A program made the translations under genes and the position numbers. A stretch of 64,000 nucleotides of DNA, from NCBI RefSeq assembly GCF_019457615.1, contig NZ_CP080414.1, positions 3,607,501 to 3,671,500 of the forward strand. Direction: 5' to 3'. Shown piece after piece: positions 27,477 to 36,498 of the stretch. This DNA is from Shewanella zhangzhouensis (lineage in GTDB: Bacteria > Pseudomonadota > Gammaproteobacteria > Enterobacterales > Shewanellaceae). The notes below the pieces were generated by a model that made no database searches, was not told the DNA's origin, and saw nothing but the letters and a program-made list of their open reading frames with translations. The first letter of the stretch is position 1, and every line of letters starts with the position of its first letter.

Positions 27477-28007
27477 ATGCAGGCGCAAGACGCTGAATTA
27501 CAAGGACTCTTGTTACCCAAGGACCGCTGGACTCCCTTCGAAGCTCCCGTGCTCATCCCGGCGGATCCCCGCTATGCCACCCTGGTGATGGTCACCACGG
27601 CCCTGACGTTTTTGGTGATATTCCTGCCGATTTCCCTGCTGCTTATCTTCGCTGGCGTACCCGACATGATAGTACTGGCAATCAGCAGCGCTGGCGTCTT
27701 GCTGGCGGCCCTCGGCCTGTGGCTGGGCAATCGCTGGGCCAATGCCCTGGGCTACGGCGTTGGTGAGCTGGACCTGCTAAGCCAAACCGGAGTGTGGTGG
27801 CAAAAGCGCACCGCCATGCCCTACAGCCGTATCCAGCATGTCACCCTGTCGCAGGGGCCCATGGAGCGGCGCTACGGCCTCGCCTGCATCAAGTGTTTCA
27901 GCGCCGGCAGCGGCAGCGCTGAAATTGAAATTCGTGGCCTGCCCATAGACGATGCGGAGGCGCTGCGGGGTCATCTGCTCGCCCGTGCAGGAGTAACTGA
28001 ACTGTGA
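27477..28007 (+). CDS. PH-domain membrane protein, YdbS-like
   Basis: 176 residues. Two hydrophobic helices (about 35-80) are followed by a bacterial PH (bPH2) domain: LDLLSQTGVWWQKRTAMPYSRIQHV, EIRGLPIDDAEAL. YdbS/YdbT pairs of this kind occur widely; their role is membrane-associated and unclear. The ATG at 27477 follows AAGGA with eight-base spacing; an ATG nine bases earlier is the alternative. It overlaps the next gene by four bases, so the two are translated as a pair. Confidence 0.82.
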   Translation: MQAQDAELQGLLLPKDRWTPFEAPVLIPADPRYATLVMVTTALTFLVIFLPISLLLIFAGVPDMIVLAISSAGVLLAALGLWLGNRWANALGYGVGELDLLSQTGVWWQKRTAMPYSRIQHVTLSQGPMERRYGLACIKCFSAGSGSAEIEIRGLPIDDAEALRGHLLARAGVTEL

Positions 28008-29482
28008 GTGCCACTGCCGAGAACTGGCAAAGCCTGTCACCCTGGTCTGTGGTCAGTTTTACCCTGGGCACGGCCCGTCAGGTACTGACCCAGGGCTATG
28101 CCCTCATCCCCATCGTCTTTACCGGCTGGAAACAGGGATTCGACTCACCTCTGGTCATTTCCGTGGCCTTACTGGTGCTGCTGGGCATTCTCACCTTCGC
28201 CCTGGTGCAATATGCCACCTACAGGTTTCGCCCCGGCAGTCACAAGCTGGAAGTGCGCCGGGGGCTGTTTTTCAAACGCAAAGATGAGTTACCGCTGGAT
28301 AAAATTCAGAACGTGCGGCTCGACCAACCCTTTTACTTTAAACCCCTGTTGCTCTGCACCCTGGTGGTCGAGACCGCAGGCTCCCGAAAGGATGAGGTGC
28401 AAATTGCCGCCATGCCCATGAGCGATGCCATGGCACTCAAGTCGCATTTGCTGCAAAAGCCTGCCGAAGCTGTTACCCATCAGGAGGAACAAACGGATTC
28501 ACTGCTGCTGGAGAGAGGCGGCAAACCGCTGTTTTTATTCGGGCTTTACCACAATAATTTTGTCTGGTTTATGGTGTTTGCCGGCTCCATCATGGGGCAG
28601 CTGCCGGTGGAGAGCTGGTTCGAGTCTCTGGGCCTCAACACCTTTTTGCGTATCGAATCCCAGGGGCCGCTGTGGGGCACCTTAAGTGTGATAGCCCTGA
28701 TTTTGCTGGGATACCTCTGTTTTGCGCTCATCTCGGTGATGTTTGCCTTTTTGAAATACTATCCCTATCGGCTCAAGCTTGGCGCCGAATCCACTCTGGA
28801 GCGCACCGGCGGCATATTGGCCCACCAGCAGGATGCGCTGGCGATGAAACGCATCCAACTGGTGGAATTCAATCAGCCCCCTATTGCACGGCTGCTGAAG
28901 CGCTGGACCGTGTTTTTCCGCCAGGTGCAGGGCCACGAAGTCGAACAACACCTCAAACTGCCGCTGCTTATTCCCTCTGTGACTCCCGATGAGTTCCCGC
29001 CCCTGTTTGCCCAGCTCAAGGCGCTGCCCGGCAAAGACAGCCTGCCGCCATCGGTGCATGAACTGCGGCCCATCCACAGTGGCTGGCTGAAACGCAGACT
29101 CGCATTTTTCTGGCTACCGGCGCTGCTGACGATGCTGATTTCCCGGGAGCTGGTTGTCATGGAGTTCGCTCTTACCGTGGCCATACTGGGCTCGATCGGA
29201 CTTTGGCTCAGGTTCAAACACTGGGGCTACAGGCACGACGATACCCTGGTGTGGCAGCGAACCGGGCTGCTTGGCCAAAGTCTCAAAAGAGTGCCCCTGT
29301 ACAAGGTGCAGCACGTGAGCCTGCTGCAATCGCCCGGGCAACGTAAAAAAGGCCTGGCGACCCTGGAGCTGGGGCTTGCCAGCGGTAAGATTTACCTGCC
29401 GTGGATCCCCTACAGTGAAGCCAGAACCATAGCACTGGCCGCACTGACACAGCTGGACAAGCACAGAGGTAACTGGATTTAA
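28004..29482 (+). CDS. Multi-PH-domain membrane protein, YdbT-like
   Basis: 492 residues starting at GTG, overlapping the upstream stop (GTGA). It contains three bPH2 domains separated by pairs of membrane helices: first about 70-150 (FKRKDELPLDKIQNVRLDQP), second about 255-330 (MKRIQLVEFNQPP), third about 410-485 (KRVPLYKVQHVSLLQSP). This repeats the architecture of YdbT. Together with the preceding protein it likely forms one membrane complex. Function not established. Confidence 0.85.
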   Translation: MSATAENWQSLSPWSVVSFTLGTARQVLTQGYALIPIVFTGWKQGFDSPLVISVALLVLLGILTFALVQYATYRFRPGSHKLEVRRGLFFKRKDELPLDKIQNVRLDQPFYFKPLLLCTLVVETAGSRKDEVQIAAMPMSDAMALKSHLLQKPAEAVTHQEEQTDSLLLERGGKPLFLFGLYHNNFVWFMVFAGSIMGQLPVESWFESLGLNTFLRIESQGPLWGTLSVIALILLGYLCFALISVMFAFLKYYPYRLKLGAESTLERTGGILAHQQDALAMKRIQLVEFNQPPIARLLKRWTVFFRQVQGHEVEQHLKLPLLIPSVTPDEFPPLFAQLKALPGKDSLPPSVHELRPIHSGWLKRRLAFFWLPALLTMLISRELVVMEFALTVAILGSIGLWLRFKHWGYRHDDTLVWQRTGLLGQSLKRVPLYKVQHVSLLQSPGQRKKGLATLELGLASGKIYLPWIPYSEARTIALAALTQLDKHRGNWI

Positions 29483-29493
29483 CGGGAGCGCGA

Positions 29494-30036
29494 ATGATGC
29501 ATTGGCAGCAGATCACCGATTTTTGGTTCAGCGAAATCAGCCCCAAACAATGGTGGCAAAAGGATGCTGACTTTGACCGCCTCATAGGGCAACGATTTGC
29601 AGAAGTACTTGTTGCTGCCAAACGGGGAGAGCTGTTTGGCTGGCGGCAACACCCGATGGGGCGCCTGGCGGAGATTATCGTTCTCGATCAGTTTTCCCGA
29701 AACCTCTATCGCGATACCCCGGCCGCATTCGACGCCGACCCCATGGCATTGGTGCTGGCACAGGAGGCCGTTGCTCTGGGTGTGGATAGCGAGCTGCCGG
29801 ATAAGATGGTGCCCTTTTTGTACATGCCTTATATGCACAGCGAGTCGGCCCTTATCCACGAAGAGGCCGTGAAACTCTTCTCCCGCGAGGCCGCCCGGGG
29901 CAACCTGGAGTTTGAAATTCGCCACAAGGCCATCATTGACCGCTTTGGCCGCTATCCCCACAGAAACGCTATTTTGAGGCGGGAATCCAGCGCAGAAGAA
30001 CTGGCTTTTTTACAAGAGCCCGGTTCTTCATTCTAA
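29494..30036 (+). CDS. DUF924 family protein
   Basis: 180 residues. ITDFWF, DFDRLIGQRF, PMGRLAEIIVLDQFSRNLYRD, FLYMPYMHSE and RYPHRNAILRRESSAEE are the signature blocks of DUF924, predicted all-helical and TPR-like. The biochemical role is unknown. It starts 11 bases after the YdbT-like gene (ATG ATG; either may be used) and may belong to the same transcript. Confidence 0.88.
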   Translation: MMHWQQITDFWFSEISPKQWWQKDADFDRLIGQRFAEVLVAAKRGELFGWRQHPMGRLAEIIVLDQFSRNLYRDTPAAFDADPMALVLAQEAVALGVDSELPDKMVPFLYMPYMHSESALIHEEAVKLFSREAARGNLEFEIRHKAIIDRFGRYPHRNAILRRESSAEELAFLQEPGSSF

Positions 30037-30158
30037 AAATTATTCCAACCGCTATTGCGCAGGGAGTGAACTAGACTCAATACTGACTCGACAACCCAAG
30101 ACGGCCCGCCGACAGAGCGACTAAAAATAATGCCGTCCCCCTGAGAACTTAGTTAACA

Positions 30159-30959
30159 ATGAAAAACAAAAGCAGCCTTTTCAAAACCTTGTTCCTGGCA
30201 AGCCTGGGAGCGACGACACAGGTTTCTGCCGAAACCGTGAACGTGGGCGTGAGCTTTGCGATACCGCCCTACGTGATACAACAGGAAAACGGCGGTCTGG
30301 AGCTGGATATCCTGCGTCAGGCACTGGCCCGTCGGGGGCATTATGCGGTGATACACTATATGCCGCTGTCCCGCACCTTTCGCGAGCTCAAAGACGGCAA
30401 GCTCGACGGCATCATCAACACCAAAGAACATATGCTCGACGGCGTGTTCTACAGCGATGAAGTCATTCGCTTCCATAACTGCGTTATCAGCCTCGAGTCC
30501 CGCAATCTGGAGATTAACTCCATTAACGATCTCAAAGACTTGAGCGTCGTTGCCTTTCAGCAGGCTGCGCGGATTTTGGGAACTGAATTTGGCCTGACGG
30601 TGGCCAAATCGCCTTCCTACAGCGAAATCGCGGCCCAGCGCCATCAAATCCATCTGCTGTTCAAGGGTCGAACCGACGTGATAGTCATGGAAAAGAACAT
30701 CTTTGCCTACTATCGCAAAAAAGAGCTGGAGGCCGGCTTTTTGGAAGCCAGGCTCGATGTGCGGGAGGCCTGCATTTTTGAGCCGACAGGCTACCGCTTT
30801 GCGTTTCGTTCAGCGCGCATTCGGGACGACTTCAATGAGGGGCTAAGCTCAATGCGGGAAGACGGCACCCTCGCTGCCATTTTGCAAAAGTACAGCGCCT
30901 TGATGACGATGGAACCCTCGATAGAAGAGCTGCAGCAAGCACAGCCGGAACACCCCTGA
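30159..30959 (+). CDS. Orphan periplasmic solute-binding protein (SBP_bac_3 type)
   Basis: 266 residues. A signal peptide ends around VSA (22-24), and the mature part begins ETVNVGVSFAIPPYV, the usual first strand of the family-3 binding proteins for amino acids. LELDILRQALARRG and ELKDGKLDGIINTKE fit the same fold. No permease or ATPase gene is adjacent. It may be a binding protein used in sensing, or serve a transporter elsewhere. An ATG at 30159 is the natural start. Confidence 0.8.
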   Translation: MKNKSSLFKTLFLASLGATTQVSAETVNVGVSFAIPPYVIQQENGGLELDILRQALARRGHYAVIHYMPLSRTFRELKDGKLDGIINTKEHMLDGVFYSDEVIRFHNCVISLESRNLEINSINDLKDLSVVAFQQAARILGTEFGLTVAKSPSYSEIAAQRHQIHLLFKGRTDVIVMEKNIFAYYRKKELEAGFLEARLDVREACIFEPTGYRFAFRSARIRDDFNEGLSSMREDGTLAAILQKYSALMTMEPSIEELQQAQPEHP

Positions 30960-31086
30960 CATCAGGGCGTCAGCCGTCTCTTAGACTAAAATCCAGCACA
31001 TTTCCCGGGGCACACATCTTGTGGCGCCCCGGGGGAATGGCTATCTTGTCTGCCCCTGTCCTGCATCCGTTGTCGGAGCCCGTAAG

Positions 31087-31980
31087 ATGCAAAGCGGTTT
31101 TTACTTGTTGGCAGCCCTGTCGGCCATTCTCATGGGTACCATTGGCATCATTGCCCGGTTTGGCGAGCTGGATGCGGCCATGCTCACCTTTTACCGGCTC
31201 GGGCTTGGCGCCCTCATTCTGATGCTGTTTTTACTGTTTCGTCGTGAAACCGCCAGGCTCTGGGTAAAGCCCCATTGGGGCACAGTCGCAGGTGGGGTGC
31301 TGCTGGCAACCTTTATTCTGTGCTTTCTCAAAGCCATAGAAACCATTCCCATGTCCCTCGCCATCATGCTGGTATACCTTGCCCCTGCGGTGGCGGCCAT
31401 TGGCGCGCATTTCCTGTTTTCGGAGCGCTTGGGCGCTGCGGCTTTTAGCCTGATTCTGCTGGCCTTTTTTGGCTTTGCCATGCTGCAGGAATTCAAGTTG
31501 GATATGGCTGGCGCCGAGGCCATCGGCATGAGCTACGCCCTGGGCTGTTTGCTGGCCTACACCGCCTTTATCCTTATCAATAAAAAAATTCCGCCCGCCA
31601 GCGACCCCTACGCCAAAACCTGGGTGCAACTGGCGGTGGGCGCCCTGGTGACCCTGCCCATGGTGTGGGGCGACCCTTTGCCCAACGCCAGTGAATGGTT
31701 CTGGTTGATGATTGCCGCGGTCTTTCCCGGCTTTTTAGCCATTCTCTTTGCGGTAAAAGCCATTACCGCACTGCCCGCCAAGATGTTCGGTACCCTGGCC
31801 TACCTCGAGCCCCTGATGGTGGTATTAACCGGTTATCTGCTGTTTAACGAGCCCATGTCAGCCCTCAAATGGGGAGGCTGTGCCCTTATCCTGCTGTCAG
31901 GCATCGCCCAGGTGCAACTGGCAAATGCCGCCAACGCCCGCGCTCAGGCTGGCAATGGCAGTCCCCTTAAGGTAAGTTAA
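31087..31980 (+). CDS. EamA-family drug/metabolite transporter
   Basis: 297 residues with about ten transmembrane helices in two EamA repeats. The start ATG at 31087 gives the typical N-terminus right at the first helix and has GGAG a few bases upstream; an in-frame ATG at 31021 would add a hydrophilic, Pro/Cys-rich extension unlike the family. The second half has LPAKMFGTLAYLEPLMVV, the usual last conserved block. Substrate unknown. Confidence 0.88.
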   Translation: MQSGFYLLAALSAILMGTIGIIARFGELDAAMLTFYRLGLGALILMLFLLFRRETARLWVKPHWGTVAGGVLLATFILCFLKAIETIPMSLAIMLVYLAPAVAAIGAHFLFSERLGAAAFSLILLAFFGFAMLQEFKLDMAGAEAIGMSYALGCLLAYTAFILINKKIPPASDPYAKTWVQLAVGALVTLPMVWGDPLPNASEWFWLMIAAVFPGFLAILFAVKAITALPAKMFGTLAYLEPLMVVLTGYLLFNEPMSALKWGGCALILLSGIAQVQLANAANARAQAGNGSPLKVS

Positions 31981-32026
31981 GCGCCTAAAAATAAGCCGCA
32001 TTGCGGTAACTTGAAGGAAGTCTCAC

Positions 32027-34654
32027 GTGAAGTTCTTAAGCCAAGCCTGGGTGGCCGTTGCCGCTGTCACCCTGGTGTCCTGCGCCTCCACCGACAAAAC
32101 CCATCCACTGGAGCGGGATACAACGCCGTATATCAGCGCCGAACAGGCAGCAAATCGCAGCCAACGTGTCAGTAACGTGCATTATGAGCTGGACTTCAAA
32201 CTCAATGGCAGTGCCGAATTCAGTGCCACCAGTAAAGTGCGTTTTCAGCTCAGCGATACCCTGTCACCGCTGACACTGGATTTGAACAAGGCCCGCATTA
32301 CCGAGCTGTTGATTAACGGCGCCAAGGTATACCCCAACTACAATGGCAGCTACCTGACCTTAAACCCCAGGCTGCTGGTGAGCGGCGAAAACCAGCTGCA
32401 GGTAAGCTTTGTCCGCCCCCACAGCACCAATGGCGAAGGCCTGCACCGCTTTGAAGACCCGGTCGATGGCCGTGTCTATCTTTACTCCCATTTTGAACCC
32501 GCCGCCGCCCAGCAAATGTTTGCGGTGTTCGACCAGCCGGATCTCAAGGCCAGCTACAAGGTGAAGGTAACTGCCCCCGCCGACTGGCAGGTAGTGACCA
32601 CCACGCGGGAGAGCAGGATCAATGTTGAAGGCAATATGCGGGTGTGGGACTTCCCCGAAACCCCGCTGCTGAGCCCCTATAACTTCTCGCTCCATGCCGG
32701 CCCCTATCAGGTATGGGAGAGCGGCGAAGCGCGCTACCCCATGCGCCTCTTCGCCCGCCAGTCCATTGCCGACAAGGTCACACCGCAAGATTGGTTCCGC
32801 TACACAGCCCTGGGCCTCGAGTACTTTGAGCAATATTTTGGCATTCCCTATCCCTTTAAAAAGTACGATCAGCTGCTGGTGCCCGACTTCCTCTACGGCG
32901 CCATGGAAAACGCCGCCGCCATTACCTTCTCCGAGTCGGCTTTTGTCTCCAGTGGTGAGATGAGCCTAGCCCAGAAACAGTCGCTGGCGGGAGTCATCAT
33001 GCACGAGATGGCTCATCAGTGGTTTGGCGATCTGGTCACCATGAAGTGGTGGAACGGCCTGTGGCTGAACGAGAGTTTTGCCTCCCTGATGGGCACCATG
33101 GCGCTGGCGAAAATCCCTGAGTTTTCCCATGCCTGGCAAAGCTTTTATGCCGGAGGCAAACAGCGGGCCTACACCCTCGACAGCCTGGTAACCACCCACC
33201 CCATCGAGGTGCCCGTGCCCACATCGGGCAATGCCTTCGACAATATCGATGCCATCACCTACCAAAAAGGGGCCGCCAGCCTGCGTCAGCTGAGCATACT
33301 GCTGAGCGAAGAGCCTTTCAGGCGCGGCGTATCCGCTTACCTCAAGCAGTACAGCTACCGCAACGCCACCCTGGATGACTTTATCGGCAGCCTGGCACAG
33401 GCCGCTGGCCGGGATTTAACCCAGTGGACCCGGGATTGGTTCTACCAACCCGGGGTAAACAGCATCGAAGCCGAGTTCAGCTGTGACGGCGAGCAAATCA
33501 GCCACTTCGCCCTGCGCCAGAGAGCACCGGCCGAATACCCGGTACTGAGGGAGCAAAAGGTGCAGGTGGCACTGTTTGATGCCGACCGCCACGGGCTGCA
33601 CCGCGACCGGGTGGTAGAAGTTATCTTCAAGGGAGAGCGCACCGAGGTGCCCGCCCTTATCGGTCGCCAGTGCCCCAAACTGGTGTACCCCAACTATCAG
33701 GACTGGGGCTACGTGAAGGTAAACCTGGATCCCCGCTCCTTTGAGACCGCCCGCAGCCAGCTGTCCCGCACCGAAGACCCCCTGCTCAGGGCCATGCTGT
33801 GGCAAAGCCTGTGGGACAGCGTGACCGATGGCAAACTGCCGCTGCAGGACTTTTTGGCAACGGCACTGGTCAACGCCCCCATGGAAAAGGATCTGCAGCT
33901 GAGCGCCCAGATCATCGACAAGCTACAAGCCAGCGCCTTCTACCTGCAAAGCGCCAACAAAGGCAGGGGCAGCTTTGCCGACAAGGGCCTGCGCGCCCTG
34001 TCGCAAATGAGCCTGCGCCGCGCCATGGAAAGCCGGGGCGACAAAGAGCTGCAGGGCCGTTGGTTTGATGCCTATATCAGCCTGGCCTACGGCGGCGAAG
34101 CCATTGATCATTTGAATGATTTGCTCGATGGTGCCAGCAAGGTGCAGGGGCTGGAAATAGATCAGGACAGACGCTGGGACATCATAGCCCGCTTGAATCG
34201 CCTCGATGCCCTCGGCGCCGAGCGCCGGGTGCGTGAGGAGCAGATCCGGGATAACAGCGACAGCGGCCAGAAATCCGCTATTCGCGCCCGGGTACAACGC
34301 CCCGATGGCAGCATCAAGCGCCAGTGGCTGAGTAAAATCGCCGCCGGCAGCGAGCCCTTCCCCAAGCTGAGGGTAGCCATGGGGAACCTGTACCAGCCTG
34401 AGCAGCGCCTGCTTGCCAATGCCAGCAGCGACGAGCGCCTCGCCATGCTGCCGGACCTGGACGCCAAGGGACCCGTGTTTGCCCGCTCGGCCGCCGCCCT
34501 CATCCCCGGCGATTGCAGCCAGCAGGGGGTGGATGCCCTGAGCCGTTACATCGACAGCAAGCCTGCCCTCTCCAGCGGTATGCACAGGGCGCTGTTGGAA
34601 GCACGGCAGTTGCAGCAGCGCTGCGTGAAGGTGCTCTCGGCGCTGCCCAACTAA
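32027..34654 (+). CDS. M1 aminopeptidase N-type lipoprotein
   Basis: 875 residues starting at a GTG preceded by GAAGGAAG. The N-terminus has a lipobox LVSC (Cys19), so the mature enzyme is probably a lipid-anchored periplasmic peptidase rather than cytoplasmic PepN. The exopeptidase motif GAMEN is at 291-295, the zinc motif HEMAH at 326-330, and the third ligand Glu in WLNES at 349. A C-terminal ERAP1/M1-like helical region follows. It removes N-terminal residues from peptides. Confidence 0.93.
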   Translation: MKFLSQAWVAVAAVTLVSCASTDKTHPLERDTTPYISAEQAANRSQRVSNVHYELDFKLNGSAEFSATSKVRFQLSDTLSPLTLDLNKARITELLINGAKVYPNYNGSYLTLNPRLLVSGENQLQVSFVRPHSTNGEGLHRFEDPVDGRVYLYSHFEPAAAQQMFAVFDQPDLKASYKVKVTAPADWQVVTTTRESRINVEGNMRVWDFPETPLLSPYNFSLHAGPYQVWESGEARYPMRLFARQSIADKVTPQDWFRYTALGLEYFEQYFGIPYPFKKYDQLLVPDFLYGAMENAAAITFSESAFVSSGEMSLAQKQSLAGVIMHEMAHQWFGDLVTMKWWNGLWLNESFASLMGTMALAKIPEFSHAWQSFYAGGKQRAYTLDSLVTTHPIEVPVPTSGNAFDNIDAITYQKGAASLRQLSILLSEEPFRRGVSAYLKQYSYRNATLDDFIGSLAQAAGRDLTQWTRDWFYQPGVNSIEAEFSCDGEQISHFALRQRAPAEYPVLREQKVQVALFDADRHGLHRDRVVEVIFKGERTEVPALIGRQCPKLVYPNYQDWGYVKVNLDPRSFETARSQLSRTEDPLLRAMLWQSLWDSVTDGKLPLQDFLATALVNAPMEKDLQLSAQIIDKLQASAFYLQSANKGRGSFADKGLRALSQMSLRRAMESRGDKELQGRWFDAYISLAYGGEAIDHLNDLLDGASKVQGLEIDQDRRWDIIARLNRLDALGAERRVREEQIRDNSDSGQKSAIRARVQRPDGSIKRQWLSKIAAGSEPFPKLRVAMGNLYQPEQRLLANASSDERLAMLPDLDAKGPVFARSAAALIPGDCSQQGVDALSRYIDSKPALSSGMHRALLEARQLQQRCVKVLSALPN

Positions 34655-34743
34655 GGCGTTCAACTCAAGCGTTCAACTGAAGCGCCTTACTGAAGCGAAT
34701 AAGTTAAAGAGGCTGACGACAGCAGTCGCCACCATTCGGATAC

Positions 34744-34772
34744 AAAAAGCCTTCCCATTGCGAAGGCTTTTT
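34744..34772 (+). terminator. Intrinsic terminator after the M1 aminopeptidase
   Basis: AAAAAGCCTTC and GAAGGCTTTTT pair around a CCATTGC loop, ending in a T-run. Confidence 0.88.
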
Positions 34773-34783
34773 CTTTTGCTGCC

Positions 34784-34834
34784 CTGTCATTTGCATGTCA
34801 TGGTTCGTTAACGGGGCTGTCTTGGGCATGTCAC
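34784..34834 (+). promoter_or_regulatory. Two Pho boxes upstream of the glycerophosphodiesterase gene
   Basis: Pho boxes are direct 7-bp repeats of CTGTCAT separated by 4 bases. Box 1: CTGTCAT (34784-34790), TTGC, ATGTCAT (34795-34801), 13 of 14 matches. Box 2: CTGTCTT (34817-34823), GGGC, ATGTCAC (34828-34834), close to CTGTCAY. The boxes begin 33 bases apart, about three helix turns. PhoB activation of the next gene is inferred. Confidence 0.7.
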
Positions 34835-34882
34835 AGAGCGAGGTTAGGTTTACACCAATTTTTCTACTTTGGAATCAATACG

Positions 34883-36157
34883 ATGCTCCGTAAAGCCTAC
34901 CCTTTGCTCTGCCTGTTGCCTCTGCTGGCACTGAGTGCCTGCAATGATAACGACAGCCCACAAACCGAAACTGAAGTCACCCCACCTGCCGCCACCAGGG
35001 TACCCGCTCAGGTGGGCGTACGCCCGGCGTACCTGATTTCACAAATGGCCGAAGGTGAGCTCAAATCGGCGCTGGCTCAGTGCAAAGACATGCCGTTTTA
35101 CCGCAGCGACTTTTCCATCGGCCACCGGGGCGCCGCCATGCAGTTCCCAGAACACACCCGCGAGTCATATCAGGCCGCCATCGATTCGGGCGCCGGGGTA
35201 CTGGAGTGTGACGTGACCTTCACCGCCGACAAGGCGCTGGTTTGCCGCCACTCCCAGTGCGATCTGCACACCACCACCAATATTCTCGCCATCCCCGAAC
35301 TTGCCGCCAAATGCAGCGAGCCATTCAGCCCCTTTGATGCCGCCACCGGCACCCCTGCCTCGGCCAAGTGCTGTACCAGCGACATCAGCCTCGAAGAGTT
35401 TATGAGCCTCAAGGGCAAGATGGACGGTGCCAACTCCAGGGCCACCACGGTGGAAGCCTATCTGGCCGGTACCCCGGGCTGGCGTACGGATCTTTATGCT
35501 GCCACCGGCACCCTGATGACCCACGCCCAATCCATTGAGATGTTCAAGGCCGCCGGCGTTAAAATGACCCCTGAGCTCAAGTCCCCCGCCGTCACCATGC
35601 CCTTCGATGGCATGAGTCAGCAGGAATACGCCGACAAACTGGTGGCCGAGTATCAGGCCGCCGGTGTAATGGCCGACCGGGTTTATCCCCAGTCCTTTAA
35701 TCTGGACGATGTAAAACACTGGATTGCCACGGCGCCGGAGTTTGGCCAGCAGGCCGTGTATCTGGATGACAGGGACGAAACCCTGCCCGGCTTCGACCCG
35801 ATGAACCCTGCCACCTGGCAGCCTGATATGGCCAGCCTCAAGGCCGATGGTGTGGAGGTAGTGGCGCCGCCTCTATGGATGCTGGTGACGCTGGATAACG
35901 ACGGCAAGATAGTGCCATCCGAATATGCCAAGGCCGCCAAAGCCGCCGGGCTTAAGATAATCACCTGGACACTGGAGCGCTCTGGCCACCTCACCAACGG
36001 CGGCGGCTGGTACTATCAAAGCATTACCGATGCCACCACCAACGAAGGGGTCACCTACGAGCTGTTGGACGTACTCGCCAGGGACGTGGGCGTGATAGGG
36101 GTATTCTCCGACTGGCCAGCTACCGTCACCTACTACGCCAACTGCAAGGGGCTGTAA
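34883..36157 (+). CDS. Glycerophosphodiester phosphodiesterase lipoprotein (GlpQ-like)
   Basis: 424 residues with a lipobox LSAC (Cys20), so likely anchored to the outer membrane or periplasmic face. The GDPD motifs are visible: GHRGAAMQFPEHT (His81, Arg82, Glu90), LECDVTFT (Glu108, Asp110) and the catalytic-type His in CRHSQCDL (His123). It would release sn-glycerol 3-phosphate from deacylated phospholipids, feeding phosphate and carbon supply. Two Pho boxes lie upstream, consistent with phosphate-starvation control. The gene ends in an intrinsic terminator. Confidence 0.92.
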   Translation: MLRKAYPLLCLLPLLALSACNDNDSPQTETEVTPPAATRVPAQVGVRPAYLISQMAEGELKSALAQCKDMPFYRSDFSIGHRGAAMQFPEHTRESYQAAIDSGAGVLECDVTFTADKALVCRHSQCDLHTTTNILAIPELAAKCSEPFSPFDAATGTPASAKCCTSDISLEEFMSLKGKMDGANSRATTVEAYLAGTPGWRTDLYAATGTLMTHAQSIEMFKAAGVKMTPELKSPAVTMPFDGMSQQEYADKLVAEYQAAGVMADRVYPQSFNLDDVKHWIATAPEFGQQAVYLDDRDETLPGFDPMNPATWQPDMASLKADGVEVVAPPLWMLVTLDNDGKIVPSEYAKAAKAAGLKIITWTLERSGHLTNGGGWYYQSITDATTNEGVTYELLDVLARDVGVIGVFSDWPATVTYYANCKGL

Positions 36158-36498
36158 TTGGCGATGCCAACGCCCTTCCGGAGATTGCAGATACAAAAAG
36201 GCCGTGTCTTAGACACGGCCATTTTCACTTTTAACTGCCTGTCAGCCATTGAACTGTTCATCTCACCGTGTTTTGCATTCGGCTGAATAACCTGCTCAAT
36301 TTCACCCAACATCCCCTTCCGCCGAGATGGATTTCCAGACCATAAAAAGGTAACTGGTACACCTTGGTTAAACGCTACTCTTCTTCAGCAAACCGATTTT
36401 TGGATTCACGTTTCCAGTGGCCCCATACCACTCTTGCCTTCAAACATAAAAAGCCAATAAAATCAATATGAAGCCATAAAACATTGACAAGGAAAAAG
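36158..36498. other. Intergenic region with terminator
   Basis: Apart from the terminator at 36195-36225, the rest of this 341-base gap is AT-rich and holds no recognisable gene or site. Composition changes here from GC-rich to the AT-richer cassette region that follows. Confidence 0.6.
36195..36225 (+). terminator. Intrinsic terminator of the glycerophosphodiesterase gene
   Basis: GGCCGTGTC and GACACGGCC with a TTA loop, an A-run before and ATTTT after. Confidence 0.88.
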
